A DNA stretch of 7,477 nucleotides from Burkholderiales bacterium (GTDB taxonomy: Bacteria > Pseudomonadota > Gammaproteobacteria > Burkholderiales > UBA11063): the NCBI GenBank assembly GCA_020697025.1, contig JAJFBO010000041.1:1-7477 (forward strand), given 5' to 3'. The position numbers and the translations under genes are program-made. The stretch's first letter is position 1. Each line of letters opens with the position of its first letter. The notes under the pieces are model-generated. The model was not told the DNA's origin. It saw only the letters and a program-made list of their open reading frames with translations, and did no database searches. Below, in pieces: positions 1 to 6,977 of this stretch.

Positions 1-560
1 ATAGCCTTTCCTGTAGAGATGTGTGTTATATTCCATCCAGCTTTAAATGTTTCTAAACTAAATAAATTCCAACCGAAGAAAATTAGATATATTACAGGTG
101 TAAGCGATAATAATAAAGATGCTGATTGTAAAAAATTGATTGCTCTATACCCTTTTATATTAACAATAAAAACTAGCCCAAGAATAATTATTTGTGATAT
201 CAAAGACATAAAAGGTAGTTTCAAAACTGGCATAATATCTGCTAAATAGCCAGATAGAACACTTATCACAGCAACATTACCAATAATTCCAGCGAATGAA
301 TAAATAAAATTAATTTGATGACCGCAATATTTGCCAAAAGCTACTTTTACATAACTATATAGCCCGGCACTTTTTGGTGATAAATAAGCTAATTTAGCTA
401 ATACCAATGCTAGGGAAATCACGCCAACTAAAGTTATTAACCAGCTAATTAAAGATATTCCGCCAATTTTTGATAGCTGACTTGGTAACATAAATATACC
501 AGTACCGATCATATTACTCATAACAAGTATAGTAGCTGGGACCCAAGAAGTTTGTTTCAT
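1..560 (-). CDS. APC-family amino-acid permease, PotE-like (C-terminus outside window)
   Basis: Reading the complement from 560 gives 186 codons with no stop before the window edge, so only the N-terminal part is present. It is an inner-membrane amino-acid/polyamine transporter of the APC superfamily. Residues 19-26 (GTGIFMLP) form the unwound TM1 substrate-binding motif typical of the PotE/CadB/AdiC group, and hydrophobic stretches at about 8-28, 37-58, 83-105, 118-135 and 145-165 fit the first five helices. The alignment to PotE by eye is good through TM1-TM2 (MLPSQL, ISWLIT, LAKLAY, SPKSAG). The ATG at 560-558 overlaps the TGA of the upstream transporter gene (ATGA, 557-560), and no clear Shine-Dalgarno is visible, so translation is probably coupled. 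The family assignment is firm. The substrate, and whether it works as exchanger or importer, cannot be told from this part. Confidence 0.88.
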   Translation of the reverse strand, partial: MKQTSWVPATILVMSNMIGTGIFMLPSQLSKIGGISLISWLITLVGVISLALVLAKLAYLSPKSAGLYSYVKVAFGKYCGHQINFIYSFAGIIGNVAVISVLSGYLADIMPVLKLPFMSLISQIIILGLVFIVNIKGYRAINFLQSASLLLSLTPVIYLIFFGWNLFSLETFKAGWNITHISTGKA

Positions 561-1471
561 TTATAATTTTTTCTGAAATTATTGTAATTTTGTCCTAAAT
601 AATTTAATAAAACAGCTCCAGTAATTAATATACCTCCAGCGAACTGTGCAAAATTTAATTTTTGATTAAGAATAATATAGGCAAATACAATGGCAAATAA
701 TGGCTCACTTAACTCAATTAATGATACCGTACTGCTTTTTATTACCATTAAAGCTTTAGTAATAAGCCAGAAACCACAAATTGTTGGTATAAAGACTAGA
801 GCTAATAAAAATGGTAAACTAGTAATATTTGGTAATATAAAATTCGTATGCATGTAGGCCGGGAATAAGTAAATTATACCAAATAAAGCAAGGCTATTTA
901 CTACAATAAGCCCTGAACCAATTCTAAATTTATGACTAAAGGCTAAAAATCCACCATGTCCTATACCAGCAATTATAGCTAGCATAACACCAATTGAATT
1001 TATTTTAAGCTCATGTATATTATTTATTCCAAGGATCATGCCTAGACCACAAATTGCTAATAAACAACTCATAATCTCATAAATACGTAACCTGTTTTTG
1101 TGTAGAATTGTTGATAGTATGAAGGTTGTTAGTATTGCACTCCCAAGAAGCAAAAAGACAACTACTGGAACACTAGTATAGTTATATGCATTAGTTTCAA
1201 ATGTATAAAGAATATAAAAACCAAAAAATGAACATACTGCAATTTTTATATAAAACTTTTTTAAATATAATAGCCATTGATTTAATTTACCGGATAAGAT
1301 AAACCAAGAAGTAATAATAATAAAAGCCAATAAACAACGATAAAATGCAATTGCTGAAAAGGGCAATCCAGCGCTAATTGCTTTTACGCTAAAGATTCCA
1401 ATAGTTGCATTACATATTGCAGATAAAACAGCAGAAAAGTATCCAAAGTAAGGATGGTTATTAATTTTCAT
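557..1471 (-). CDS. EamA-domain drug/metabolite (DMT) transporter, 10 TM
   Basis: This 304-aa inner-membrane protein consists of two EamA repeats, each of about five helices, which is the normal length for the family. The first repeat runs from about residue 9 to 148 and the second from about 158 to 293. The C-terminal repeat carries the typical signature at about 250-290: SLIELSEPLFA, then LNQKLNFAQ, then a GGILITGAVLL helix. The usual LGE before the last helix is LNQ here. Family members export amino acids, metabolites or drugs; the substrate is not readable from sequence. The gene starts 5 bp after the stop of the aldehyde reductase and its TGA overlaps the ATG of the amino-acid permease, so the three are almost certainly co-transcribed. 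No strong Shine-Dalgarno precedes ATG 1471, which fits coupled translation. Family assignment is confident. Confidence 0.9.
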   Translation of the reverse strand: MKINNHPYFGYFSAVLSAICNATIGIFSVKAISAGLPFSAIAFYRCLLAFIIITSWFILSGKLNQWLLYLKKFYIKIAVCSFFGFYILYTFETNAYNYTSVPVVVFLLLGSAILTTFILSTILHKNRLRIYEIMSCLLAICGLGMILGINNIHELKINSIGVMLAIIAGIGHGGFLAFSHKFRIGSGLIVVNSLALFGIIYLFPAYMHTNFILPNITSLPFLLALVFIPTICGFWLITKALMVIKSSTVSLIELSEPLFAIVFAYIILNQKLNFAQFAGGILITGAVLLNYLGQNYNNFRKNYK

Positions 1472-1476
1472 ATTAT

Positions 1477-2640
1477 TTAGTTACTCATATTTATTATATT
1501 TACAATGTCGTCAAACATAATATTATTATGTTCTCCAATAGCACCAGTTTTAGAATTTCTAATAACGTTATTGGCGATAGTTGTGGCATCTGCCTGAATA
1601 TTATAATCAGATAGTTTTGTTTTCATTCCTATATTATTAAAGAACTGTTCTGTACAAAAAATAGCTTTTTCAATAGCGGTATTACAGTTTTTATCGTTAA
1701 TGTTCCATATATTTCTTGCAAACTGAATTAATTTTTGGCGTTTCTGGTCTTTTTTATACCGCCATAGCTGTGGTGCAATAATAGCAAGAGTTTGCGCATG
1801 ATCTAAACCGTATAGTGCCGTTAATTCATGTCCAATAGCATGAGTTGCCCAGTCTTCATCAACACCTAGTCCAATATAGTTATTTAATGCATTATTAGCA
1901 CACCACATCCAATTTGCTCTGACTTCATAATCATTTTTCTTTGAAAAAAGCTTTGGTGCTAAATTAATTAAAGTACGCATAATAGTCTCAGAATATCCAT
2001 CTTGTAGAGGAGTATTAATATTGGTAGTTAAATATTGTTCCGTTACATGGATGAAGGGATCAATAATACCATTAATTAGTTGACGATTTGGTAATGAGTA
2101 TGTAATTTCAGGCTCTAAAATGGCGAATTTTGGGAATAATTCTTTATGACCAAAGGCAAGCTTTTCATGAGTTTCATTACGGGAAATAACAGCATATTCA
2201 TTCATTTCGGATCCAGTAGCAGGTAATGTTTGTATAACCCCAAATTTGACAGGGTTACTAATTTTAGAACTTTGGCCTTTTAAGATTTGCCATTTATCAG
2301 ATATGGGAAAATTTACGCTTGCTGAAATAAATTTTGTACCATCAATAACAGATCCGCCACCAATTGCCAAAATAAAATCCACTTTTTCAAGTTTACTCAG
2401 GCTAACTGCCTCGAGCAAAATATTATATTCTGGATTAGCACCAATACCACCAAATTCAATTAAATTATTTACTTGAGGAAGATTATTTGTTACACGTTGA
2501 TACATTCCATTAGTTTTTATCGAATTCACTCCGTAGGTTAATAAAATATTTTTATTTTGTGGAATGAGATGTTTAATATTCTCTATCTGTTTTTTACCAA
2601 ATAATACCTTTACAGGATTATGAAATTCAAAATTATGCAT
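1477..2640 (-). CDS. yqhD: NADPH-dependent aldehyde reductase (iron-type alcohol dehydrogenase), YqhD-like
   Basis: The protein has 387 residues, the same length as E. coli YqhD, and aligns without obvious gaps by recall. This cytoplasmic group III metal-dependent alcohol dehydrogenase reduces a broad range of short and toxic aldehydes to alcohols with NADPH. The four metal ligands are at the YqhD positions: D194, H198, H267 and H281, in the contexts GIIDPFIH, DWATHAIGHE and GLDHAQT. The cofactor loop GGGSVIDGTKF (94-104), the segment TLPATGSE (138-145) and the N-terminal FEFHNPVKVLFGK are also conserved. ATG 2640 is preceded at good spacing by AAAGGA (2646-2651), fixing the start. It is the first gene of a three-gene minus-strand operon with two transporters and faces the flavoprotein gene across the divergent region 2641-2788. 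In E. coli yqhD is activated by the AraC-type regulator YqhC; no such regulator gene is in this window. Confidence 0.95.
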   Translation of the reverse strand: MHNFEFHNPVKVLFGKKQIENIKHLIPQNKNILLTYGVNSIKTNGMYQRVTNNLPQVNNLIEFGGIGANPEYNILLEAVSLSKLEKVDFILAIGGGSVIDGTKFISASVNFPISDKWQILKGQSSKISNPVKFGVIQTLPATGSEMNEYAVISRNETHEKLAFGHKELFPKFAILEPEITYSLPNRQLINGIIDPFIHVTEQYLTTNINTPLQDGYSETIMRTLINLAPKLFSKKNDYEVRANWMWCANNALNNYIGLGVDEDWATHAIGHELTALYGLDHAQTLAIIAPQLWRYKKDQKRQKLIQFARNIWNINDKNCNTAIEKAIFCTEQFFNNIGMKTKLSDYNIQADATTIANNVIRNSKTGAIGEHNNIMFDDIVNIINMSN

Positions 2641-2645
2641 TTAAG

Positions 2646-2651
2646 TCCTTT
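2646..2651 (-). promoter_or_regulatory. Shine-Dalgarno of the aldehyde reductase gene
   Basis: The complement reads AAAGGA, five bases before ATG 2640. It supports the chosen start and marks this gene as the entry point for ribosomes on the minus-strand operon; the two downstream genes lack comparable sites. Confidence 0.7.
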
Positions 2652-2700
2652 GACTCTTATAAGTAGATTTTTAATGTAATCAAATATGATATTAACCCGT

Positions 2701-2706
2701 ATTATA
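2701..2706 (-). promoter_or_regulatory. Candidate -10 element for the minus-strand operon
   Basis: The complement reads TATAAT, a perfect sigma-70 -10 hexamer, about 60 bp upstream of the aldehyde reductase ATG, which would give a leader of about 54 nt. The matching -35 about 17 bp further upstream is poor (near ACAAAT). Because the region is very AT-rich, a hexamer match alone is weak evidence. Confidence 0.35.
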
Positions 2707-2738
2707 TATTGTTTACATTTAGATTTGTATTTTTATAC

Positions 2739-2753
2739 CCAGCGTTTAGCTGG
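2739..2753. other. Small GC hairpin in the divergent region (weak terminator or attenuator-like)
   Basis: CCAGC and GCTGG form a perfect 5-bp GC-rich stem around the loop GTTTA. On the plus strand it is followed by TTGTTTTTAATT, as in a short intrinsic terminator. It is the only GC-rich palindrome seen in this 148-bp intergenic region. No gene transcribes into it in the plus direction, so it would be either an attenuator for an upstream plus-strand promoter or a protein-binding site. The stem is short, so function is uncertain. Confidence 0.3.
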
Positions 2754-2782
2754 TTGTTTTTAATTATAATTTGATTTATACT
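2754..2782 (+). promoter_or_regulatory. Candidate sigma-70 promoter for the flavoprotein-desaturase pair
   Basis: TTGTTT (2754-2759) and TATACT (2777-2782) are separated by 17 bp. Standard spacing would put the transcript start at or next to ATG 2789, giving an almost leaderless mRNA; this agrees with the lack of a Shine-Dalgarno before that ATG. Competing candidates are TATAAT at 2765-2770 with a poor -35, and TTGTTT 2709-2714 with TTATAC 2733-2738 (18-bp spacer). The -35 matches only three of six consensus bases. Confidence 0.35.
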
Positions 2783-2788
2783 CTTGGC

Positions 2789-4264
2789 ATGAAAACTACA
2801 GATATTGTACTTATAGGTGGCGGACCAGTTGCTGTTTCGTTTCTATGCCAATTGAATAAAAGTATTGGTTTAAAGCAAAAATTAAACATAATTATTTTTG
2901 AGAAATCATCTAATTATGCTGCTGGCTATGCGTATAATAACAATAACGATAAGTTGCTTTTAAATACTCCAGCAAACACGATGAGTGTTTTGCCAGATGA
3001 GCCATTACGTTTCTGCAAATGGTTAGATAGAAATTGGGTTGACAATACATCAGAATTTGTTCCCAGGGCTGTTTTTGGTAAATATTTATTGAGTGAGTTA
3101 GAACTTGTTCTATATCAAGATAATAAATTATCAGTGACTATAATAAATGAATCTGTTATTAATTGCGTTTGTAATATAGATAGCTGCGTAATTAGTATTC
3201 CAAATCAAGATATTATAGCAAAAAACGTGATTTTTTGCCATGGTGGAGTTAAACTACCGATTTTCAAACAGTTTGAAAAATATGATAACTATATAAGTGA
3301 TATTTATATGAATCAAGGAGTTTTGGAGAAAATACGAGATAAGAGTAGAGTCCTCGTACTTGGCACCAATTTAAGTATGATCGACGCAATTTTAATAATT
3401 GATCAGTTAAAGCTTAATATTTCAGTTACAGCGGCATCAAGAAAGGCATATTTTCCATGCATAAAGCCTGCAAATGTAGACCATTCAGCAGGGATTTTAA
3501 TGTTGCGACAGACTAAAGATTTTATTAATGAGAATAATCAGCTTACTGCAAGCATGTTAATTGATTTTCTCGATTTCCAATTTACTTGTTTTTTGGGTAA
3601 TGAGTATGCTTTAGAGGCAAATGCGAAGTCTTATAATAAAGAAGTCCGAAGGTACCTTGTTAAGAATTTACTAAATGAGGATTATGAAGCAAATAAATTA
3701 GCTCAAATATATCCATATATTGATTTGTGTATTGATATGGTTTGGCCGCATTTAAATGATAATGAAAAGCAAAAATTTAAGTATATTTCAAGATACTTAA
3801 TAAGGATAATTGGTGGTGTCAATGAGGTAAATTTTGAAAAACTAAAATTAATAATGAATAATACCGCACCAATATGTTTGGAAAAGCTTTTATATATTGG
3901 GGTCAGTAAGGGTAATTTTAAAGCATATTTTGCTTCCAATAAAACATTATCAAGACAATATGAATATATAATTGATTGTAATGGGATCCAAGGTTATTAT
4001 CACCCAGATCATAATGCTTTGTTAGCAAAAAATATACTTTATAATAAACAGATAAAGATTAGTGATAATCATAGAATTGCTATTGATAACAATGCGAAAG
4101 TTTTAAGTAATGATTCAGTTTATTCAAATGTATATGCATTAGGTGTAGCTGGAGACTCTGAGAGTTTTATTACAAATTCATTTCCCTTTTATGTCCAGCA
4201 AGCAATTCCTGTAGTTAATTCAATATGTAATAGATTAAATCAAAGGAGGAGTACTTTATCATGA
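2789..4264 (+). CDS. FAD/NAD(P)-binding protein, COG4529 / NAD_binding_9 (YdhS-like) family
   Basis: From ATG 2789 the product has 491 residues. The N-terminal dinucleotide fold begins at once: DIVLIGGGPVA (5-15) with the ribose-binding acidic E38 after IIIF. Family-typical segments follow: LLLNTPANTMSVLPDEP (56-72), FVPRAVFGKYL (90-100), then a second nucleotide-binding turn RVLVLGTNLSMIDA (187-200). The C-terminus has DCNGIQG (396-402) and a flavoprotein-like YALGVAGDSESF (449-460). It should be a cytoplasmic flavoprotein oxidoreductase or monooxygenase-like enzyme; the family has no single established reaction. TTG 2771 would add six residues ahead of the fold and lacks a Shine-Dalgarno, so ATG 2789 is preferred. 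Its TGA (4262-4264) overlaps the ATG of the desaturase gene, suggesting the two products act together, for example with this protein passing electrons or preparing substrate. That role is inference. Confidence 0.88.
   Translation: MKTTDIVLIGGGPVAVSFLCQLNKSIGLKQKLNIIIFEKSSNYAAGYAYNNNNDKLLLNTPANTMSVLPDEPLRFCKWLDRNWVDNTSEFVPRAVFGKYLLSELELVLYQDNKLSVTIINESVINCVCNIDSCVISIPNQDIIAKNVIFCHGGVKLPIFKQFEKYDNYISDIYMNQGVLEKIRDKSRVLVLGTNLSMIDAILIIDQLKLNISVTAASRKAYFPCIKPANVDHSAGILMLRQTKDFINENNQLTASMLIDFLDFQFTCFLGNEYALEANAKSYNKEVRRYLVKNLLNEDYEANKLAQIYPYIDLCIDMVWPHLNDNEKQKFKYISRYLIRIIGGVNEVNFEKLKLIMNNTAPICLEKLLYIGVSKGNFKAYFASNKTLSRQYEYIIDCNGIQGYYHPDHNALLAKNILYNKQIKISDNHRIAIDNNAKVLSNDSVYSNVYALGVAGDSESFITNSFPFYVQQAIPVVNSICNRLNQRRSTLS
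4242..4250 (+). promoter_or_regulatory. Strong Shine-Dalgarno for the desaturase gene, inside the flavoprotein gene
   Basis: AAAGGAGGA lies in the last codons of the flavoprotein gene, 10-11 bases before ATG 4261. It is the strongest ribosome-binding site in the window. It sets the desaturase start and implies efficient re-initiation at the ATGA overlap. Confidence 0.7.
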
Positions 4265-5214
4265 ATATTAACAAACGTAAGTCTTATAGATTCAGCATGG
4301 AAATAAAATCTGATTTGAAGCTACTTTATAAATTGGATAATTGGCATGGAATTTATGCTTTATTGGTTGGATATATAATAATATTAATATCAATTATTTT
4401 TGTAATTTATAATCACTTACTTTATCCAGTTGCACTTTTGGTAATTGCTTCTAGGCAACGTGCGTTGGCTACAATTCAACATGAGGCATCACATTTTGTT
4501 CTTGCAAAAAATAGATTACTAAACAGAATACTTGGTGATGTATTTGCAGGAAGCTTAATTTTTCAAGGCTTTAATACTTATATGAAATCTCATGTACGTT
4601 GTCATCATATATTTTTAGGTGACAAAGAAAATGATCCTGATTATAAATACTATTTAGAACTTGGTTTATATAGGTATCGAAGTCAATCAATGACATACTC
4701 ACCTATATTTAAGTTATTAAAAATTACTAAATATATCACCACATATATAGGTTATTTATTCCGCACCCGCATTTTTATGCCCCAGATAAATATAGACACT
4801 ATAACTATTATTGGTATTAATTGTGTAATTATATCTATGCTATTTATGTTGCACTTATTAATATATTATGTTTTATTTTGGTTAATTCCTCTTTTTATTT
4901 TTTTTCCGATTATAGGATGGTTTATAGAGGTTGCGGAGCACTACCCTTTAGTTAATGATAATGACGTAGATATATATATGACAAGGAATAGGTTTAGTCA
5001 TACTGTCGAAGCATTATTTTTAAGTATGCACAATGAAAATTATCATTTAGTACATCATTTAAAACCAGGTATACCATTCTGGAATTTGAAAAAAGCACAT
5101 GCAGTTTTACTTAAGGATCATAATTATATGACTATTAATAATAGCATGGGTGGAGTATTTATTTCCAAGAATAAAGAAAAAACAGTTTTTAATTTGCTAT
5201 TAAAGAATATATAG
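4261..5214 (+). CDS. Membrane fatty-acid-desaturase-family di-iron enzyme
   Basis: This 317-aa integral membrane protein has all three histidine boxes of the PF00487 superfamily: HEASH (74-78), HVRCHH (111-116) and HNENYHLVHH (257-266), plus H227 in VAEHY. These ligate the di-iron centre that uses O2 and two electrons to desaturate or hydroxylate an alkyl chain. Hydrophobic stretches at about 31-63 and 180-222 fit two pairs of helices with the boxes facing the cytoplasm. The third box and following PFWNLKKAH (272-280) resemble the soluble-substrate or ceramide-type branch, which includes rhizobitoxine desaturase RtxC, more than classical acyl-CoA desaturases; this is by recall. There is no fused ferredoxin or cytochrome b5 domain, so electrons must come from a partner. 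The overlapping upstream flavoprotein is the obvious local candidate. The substrate is unknown: a lipid, an acyl chain or an amino-acid-derived metabolite are all possible. Confidence 0.9.
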   Translation: MNINKRKSYRFSMEIKSDLKLLYKLDNWHGIYALLVGYIIILISIIFVIYNHLLYPVALLVIASRQRALATIQHEASHFVLAKNRLLNRILGDVFAGSLIFQGFNTYMKSHVRCHHIFLGDKENDPDYKYYLELGLYRYRSQSMTYSPIFKLLKITKYITTYIGYLFRTRIFMPQINIDTITIIGINCVIISMLFMLHLLIYYVLFWLIPLFIFFPIIGWFIEVAEHYPLVNDNDVDIYMTRNRFSHTVEALFLSMHNENYHLVHHLKPGIPFWNLKKAHAVLLKDHNYMTINNSMGGVFISKNKEKTVFNLLLKNI

Positions 5215-5288
5215 CTAGAATAGTTGATTCTGATATATGTCTATGAGAGTTTAATTATCTAAAGAAAAATATTAATTGGGAGATAAAT

Positions 5289-5987
5289 ATGATAAGCACA
5301 AGTCAAAAGATTAGAAAAATCAACGTCTTAGATAGGTTAAAAATGGGAATACATGATATTCGATCACCTATCACATTCTTAAGAATTCTTGAAACATCTG
5401 CAACCAATTTATCTCCTCATGAGAAAAATTTACTAGAGATTGCAACTAGAAGAATTGTAGGAGTAGTGGACTCAATGGATAAACTACTACATAGCAATGG
5501 CGTAAATAATAAGTACGTTGATAAAACAGAGCCAATAAATTTATCTACAACTATTGAAAGAATTTTAATCGAAAAAAGATATGAATATAAGCATTTAAAT
5601 ATAGTATTTAAATATACTCCACCTGAATATACTCATAAATGCTTAATTTACTGTGAAATAAATGATTTTGAGCGGATGCTATCTAACCTAATTAATAATG
5701 CAGTAGAGGCATGCAATAAAAATGGCATAGTTAGGATATCACTTGAACTGAAAAATAAAATATTATATTTAAGTATTATTGATAATGGAAAAGGAATATC
5801 GCCAGAAGTACTACATAAGTTAAGAAATGGAATAAGTGTTACATACGGAAAAGAAAATGGACATGGTGTTGGCTTCAAACAAATTAGAGATGTAATAACC
5901 CAATTAGGTGGAAGCTTGACTATAAATTCAACTCTTGACTTTGGAACTGAAGTACAACTTATATTATCTGTAGCTACTAGTAATTAG
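5289..5987 (+). CDS. Soluble orphan sensor-type histidine kinase (HisKA plus HATPase)
   Basis: The protein has 232 residues. The H-box HDIRSPI places the phospho-acceptor at H22, with D23 beside it and S26 at the position usually held by T or N. The dimerisation helices span about 10-70. The ATPase domain has the N-box NLINNAVEA (133-141, with N133, N137 and E140), the G1 box DNGKGIS (165-171), the G2 box GHGVGF (191-196) and a final GGSL...GTEV segment. All catalytic elements are therefore present. There is no membrane segment, PAS, GAF or receiver domain, and almost nothing precedes the H-box. It must be cytoplasmic and receive its signal directly or through a partner. GGGAG (5278-5282), six bases before ATG 5289, supports this start. 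It follows the desaturase by 74 bp in the same direction with no visible terminator, so co-transcription is plausible. No response regulator is visible in the window. Confidence 0.88.
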   Translation: MISTSQKIRKINVLDRLKMGIHDIRSPITFLRILETSATNLSPHEKNLLEIATRRIVGVVDSMDKLLHSNGVNNKYVDKTEPINLSTTIERILIEKRYEYKHLNIVFKYTPPEYTHKCLIYCEINDFERMLSNLINNAVEACNKNGIVRISLELKNKILYLSIIDNGKGISPEVLHKLRNGISVTYGKENGHGVGFKQIRDVITQLGGSLTINSTLDFGTEVQLILSVATSN

Positions 5988-6014
5988 CTAAGTTTTAATT
6001 TTTTGAAATATACT

Positions 6015-6943
6015 TTGGCAAAGAAACTAAATGCATAAACTGAGCAACAATTAACTGGTAATTTACCTCAACATATGGTTGATGAATTACTTAAAGGCTC
6101 TAAAACGCAATCGGATTTAGATAGTGTTTTAAAGCAAATAACTAAGCGTTTATTAGACGGCATGCTTGATGGCGAGATGACCCATCACTTGGGTTACGAC
6201 CGTCATGACCGACTAATTGGTTCAGATAATCATCATAATGGATTTAGCAGTAAAACAATTTCTACAGATAATGGAGAAATTGAGTTAGACATTCCCAGGG
6301 ATCGTGAGGTCGAATTTGATTCTTTAATTGTTCCTAAATACTCCCGCCGCTTAGAGCGCATAGATAAAAGCATAATGACCCTATATGCTAATGGTATGAG
6401 AACACGGGATATCCGGGACACATTGAGCGATTTATATTGTTTAGATATATCAGAAGAGCCGTGGCTTAAAAGAAATCTTTATTGCCTGTATAGATGGGTT
6501 AAAAGGGGTTGGACGATGCCATCTGCTCAATAAATCCCCAGGTTATAATCCAGCTGTGTGTAGTACATCAAATCCGCAATTCGCTGAGGTATGTACCATA
6601 TAAAGAGAAGAAATCTGTAGTAGCTGATTTAAAGAGTATATATCAGGCTGCTACGGCTGAAACTGGATTGGCCAATTTAGATGCTTTTACCCTGAAGTAG
6701 GATAGTAAATTCCCAAATATCCGCAAGTCTTGGTATAATAGCTGGGACAAGTTATCTGCCATGTTTGAATTTAGCGATGAAATACGCAAGGCCATTAAAA
6801 ACAAGCAAATGTTTCCGAATGACACTTCGGTGTTTAAGAGTTTATACTTAGCTATTTTAAATATTGAACGAAAGTGGACTATGCCAATCCGGGATTGGCA
6901 TTCTGCTTTTAGTCAATTATTAATTAAATTTGGTAAGGTATAA
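6015..6943 (+). pseudogene. IS256-family transposase, multiply inactivated
   Basis: Homology begins upstream of the longest open frame. Codons from TTG 6015 read LAKKLNA, stop TAA (6036-6038), then TEQQLTGNLPQH, joining in frame to ATG 6075. N-terminal IS256 landmarks follow (MTHHLGYDRHD, SSKTI, IELDIPRDRE, LYANGMRTRDI). At about 6455-6460 the reading moves to another frame (RGLKEIFIACIDGLKG), with roughly 90 expected residues missing, including the first catalytic Asp region. The G-run 6505-6508 adds one base, shifting to the frame of LDDAICSINP and VVHQIRNSLRY. TAG at 6698-6700 replaces the usual Trp of a KWDSK motif. Near 6780-6797 EIRKAI runs straight into KNKQMFP, dropping about 17 residues that normally include the catalytic Glu (TTNAIES). 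The C-terminal ERKWTMPIRDW is intact. Only the middle catalytic Asp (in IDGLKG) survives. Confidence 0.9.
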
Positions 6944-6950
6944 AAATTAG

Positions 6951-6976
6951 ATTTACACAAAAATTCTGACAGACTC
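6951..6976 (+). repeat. Probable right terminal inverted repeat of the IS256-type element
   Basis: ATTTACACAAAAATTCTGAC followed by AGACTC begins 8 bp after the transposase stop. TTTACACA near the inner side and a GACAG-type outer side are common at the right ends of IS256-family elements. Without the matching left end the exact tip and any target duplication cannot be set. Confidence 0.5.
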
Positions 6977-6977
6977 T

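Larger units (their letters stand above)
6015..6976 (+). mobile_element. Degraded IS256-family insertion sequence, left end missing
   Basis: The element contains the remains of one IS256/MULE-type transposase gene and a probable right terminal repeat. Only 27 bp separate the kinase stop from the first recognisable transposase codon, and no copy of the right-end repeat is seen there, so the left terminus appears lost. A full-length member would be roughly 1.3 kb; about 0.95 kb remains. The element cannot move by itself. The outer boundaries are estimates: the right one is set by where the repeat-like sequence stops. Confidence 0.75.

Noticed and set aside
2683..2693. Palindrome AATATGATATT as a Fur-like or other operator
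   Set aside because: It is short, purely A/T apart from the centre, and does not fit the Fur-box consensus beyond chance.
2771..2788. TTG 2771 as the start of the flavoprotein gene
   Set aside because: It adds six residues before a nucleotide-binding fold that starts directly after ATG 2789, has no Shine-Dalgarno, and lies between plausible promoter elements.
3703..3939. Minus-strand open frame inside the flavoprotein gene
   Set aside because: It lies wholly inside a well-supported gene on the other strand, and its translation resembles no known protein. The same applies to opposite-strand or alternate-frame openings at 19-249, 2246-2476, 5648-5878, 6233-6421 and 6643-6825.
5215..5288. Terminator or promoter between desaturase and kinase
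   Set aside because: No GC stem-loop with a T-run is present, and the only -35-like hexamer (TTGATT 5224-5229) has no -10 at acceptable spacing.
5993..6014. Weak resemblance to the IS right end (AATTTTTTGAAATAT) as a possible left inverted repeat
   Set aside because: The match is limited to A/T runs expected by chance in this DNA and lacks the distinctive GACAG and TTTACACA blocks.
6458..6533. C-terminal tail of the first transposase open frame as genuine protein sequence
   Set aside because: After about residue 127 it is out-of-frame translation; the true transposase reading of this DNA is in the next frame (EIFIACIDGLKG).
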